From: Pempheris klunzingeri
Taxonomy: Eukaryota; Chordata; Actinopteri; Acropomatiformes; Pempheridae
Length of the DNA: 64,000 nt
Direction: 5' to 3'
NCBI RefSeq assembly: GCF_042242105.1
Contig: NC_092026.1
Location: 16,852,691 to 16,916,690 of the forward strand
A program made the translations under genes and the position numbers. Below are positions 62,636-64,000 of the stretch, piece by piece. The notes beneath the pieces were generated by a model. It did no database searches, was not told the DNA's origin, and saw only the letters and a list, made by a program, of their open reading frames with translations. How positions within the stretch are numbered: position 1 is the stretch's first letter; each line of letters begins with the position of its first letter.

Positions 62636-64000
62636 TCAGTGCTTTTCCTTTGGTTGGCTAAATGTTACAAACACCGTCCCTTCCTCCTTGGCGTTGCTCA
62701 ACACTTTATCTTCAAAAGGGTGACCAGATCTTCGAATTAGTGGGGATGTCATGACCTCATATCTGGCTGGACTCCCAAACAGGCCAGATGATTTGCTGTC
62801 AGACTGTTGGGTGACAAATGTTGAAGTCACAGAAGAAACAAATACATTACCAAAGCCATCAGTCTCTTCGTATGTTTCACTGACAGTCTTTGTGCCAAAT
62901 ATTCCTGCTGGTTGCTCTGGAACAGTTTTCACCTCCAGCACACTGACCTTGCGTTGAGCAGGACTGTGAACATTCTTTGAGGGCTCAACGGCAGCAACGG
63001 CCTCCTGTCCTAGATCACTGTTTGCATCACAGCAACTTTGAGGATTACCCTCTGTTTTTGGTTTAAATGTTGACATGGGTGACTTTGGTGGTTCGGCAGG
63101 CTTTCTGGCAGCTGAGTGAATAGAGATGAATGACGGGGAAGACTGGGAGGAAGACTGTCGGATGAGTGGCTTACTGGGCACTTGTCTGGGCGCTTCTTGT
63201 TTAGAGGGACTTGAATCTGAATCACTTTGCATACTAATGCCAGATGTCTCTTTCATTTGACCGGATTTGGCCTTGCTTGAAACAATGCTTATTTTCCTGA
63301 TGTTGTTGGCAGGTTGAATGTTTTGCTCAGATTGCAAAGATTCATCAAACAGTCCTGACAACCCTGCAATGTCAGCCTCAGATTTCAAATTGGAGACAGA
63401 GTACAAAGCCTTTTTAATTGCCTCTTCAATGTCAAGAAGTTTTGCCAACGTTTGTTCCTTCAGATTCATTATTTCCTTGCTCGCCTTCTCCAGATCTTCA
63501 AATGCAGTCTCAACTGACGAGATGCTTTCTAGATCATCATCCTGTGTCTCTACTTCGACTTTCTTTTCCTCCATTTTACTTTGCTTTGCATTTCTGCTTG
63601 GTGTCGCCATCCAAGCAGGGACATTCTCATATAATGTGTTCAAGGAGCTAACGTCTGCACTGCTGGTCTCTCCCTCTATCTCTTGCACCTGAGACAAGAT
63701 TCCTTTGAGTTCGTCTCGTTTTCTCAAATTTTCAAAGATTTCCATGGCCGCTTTCACATTTCCTCTCATGATCTCCTCCTTGTGGACAGAGAGCCTTTGT
63801 CTTCTTTCATCATCTGTCTCTTTTACTTTCTTCTCTCTTAAAACAACTTTATCCTCAAGTTTGGGCTGCTTTTCATTGAGGTCATTTTGCTGTACATGGC
63901 ATGCATCTACTGGGCTGTCAGTCTTTGGCGTTTGCTGTGTGTTATCTGTGCTGCACTGTTTTCTCGGAGGTTGTTGTGGAGCAGTGGTTTTGTTGGTTTG
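62636..64000 (-). CDS. xirp1: Xin actin-binding repeat protein, C-terminal part of giant exon (5' end outside window)
   Basis: The reading frame is open from the window edge to TGA at 62636-62638, 454 codons visible, so the start lies outside. Xin proteins bind actin through 16-residue repeats and organise intercalated discs and myotendinous junctions in striated muscle; those repeats would lie upstream. Seen here are the Xin-type helical segment VHKEEIMRGNVKAAMEIFEN, followed by LRKRDELKGILSQVQEIE, and the conserved IKKALYSVSNLKSEADIAGL block. A Ser-rich linker follows, then VSETYEETDGFGNVFVSSV near the end. The frame ends in QPKEKH. The stop shows that the long isoform does not read into the LIM exons unless an internal donor is used; none was obvious. 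XIRP1 versus XIRP2 is assigned only by neighbouring genes. Confidence 0.82.
   Translation of the reverse strand, partial: QTNKTTAPQQPPRKQCSTDNTQQTPKTDSPVDACHVQQNDLNEKQPKLEDKVVLREKKVKETDDERRQRLSVHKEEIMRGNVKAAMEIFENLRKRDELKGILSQVQEIEGETSSADVSSLNTLYENVPAWMATPSRNAKQSKMEEKKVEVETQDDDLESISSVETAFEDLEKASKEIMNLKEQTLAKLLDIEEAIKKALYSVSNLKSEADIAGLSGLFDESLQSEQNIQPANNIRKISIVSSKAKSGQMKETSGISMQSDSDSSPSKQEAPRQVPSKPLIRQSSSQSSPSFISIHSAARKPAEPPKSPMSTFKPKTEGNPQSCCDANSDLGQEAVAAVEPSKNVHSPAQRKVSVLEVKTVPEQPAGIFGTKTVSETYEETDGFGNVFVSSVTSTFVTQQSDSKSSGLFGSPARYEVMTSPLIRRSGHPFEDKVLSNAKEEGTVFVTFSQPKEKH

Overview
The window is nuclear DNA of a ray-finned fish, most likely a teleost. The genes are vertebrate with short GT-AG introns. 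The repeats are fish-type: a tRNA-like SINE, Rex1/L2-like LINE relics, a Harbinger-type MITE and many CA/GT microsatellites. There is no prokaryotic, organellar, CRISPR or viral content. The gene order ctdspl - plcd1 - oxsr1 - slc22a13 matches human 3p22, but villin-like, DLEC1, ACAA1 and MYD88, which lie between these genes in human, are not seen here.

Layout: (1) 1-8100, + strand, ctdspl (small CTD phosphatase), six visible coding exons with exon 1 upstream of the window. A complete pre-miR-26a hairpin lies in the intron at 2955-3041, a 471-bp MITE in the last intron, and a 3' UTR of about 3.2 kb follows. (2) 9611-15845, - strand, plcd1 (phosphoinositide phospholipase C delta 1), 15 coding exons joining to 778 codons, tail-to-tail with ctdspl. 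(3) 19931-28487, + strand, oxsr1 (OSR1 kinase of the WNK pathway), 17 coding exons, with a one-base frame conflict in exon 13. (4) 31467-51191, + strand, three intact tandem slc22a13-like transporter genes (541, 539 and 534 codons) with identical intron phases, a shared HNF1-like promoter element, a shared C-terminal S-T-K-L and a 257-bp gene-conversion block in exon 1. (5) 52568-56454, - strand, an unrecognised small gene or decayed pseudogene carrying a LINE in its intron. (6) 58569-64000, - strand, the 3' part of a Xin-family gene (xirp1 by position): the end of the giant exon with its own stop, then two exons encoding a LIM domain and a 950-residue disordered tail, probably an alternative C-terminus.

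Functional themes: oxsr1 controls cation-chloride cotransport and slc22a13 genes move organic anions such as urate and nicotinate, so an epithelial transport block sits in the middle. plcd1 and Xin act at membrane and cytoskeleton. ctdspl and miR-26a form a host-gene/microRNA pair known across vertebrates. No wholly new system was found. The most informative observations are the conversion block, the oxsr1 frame conflict, the LIM-tail Xin isoform and the unidentified minus-strand gene.
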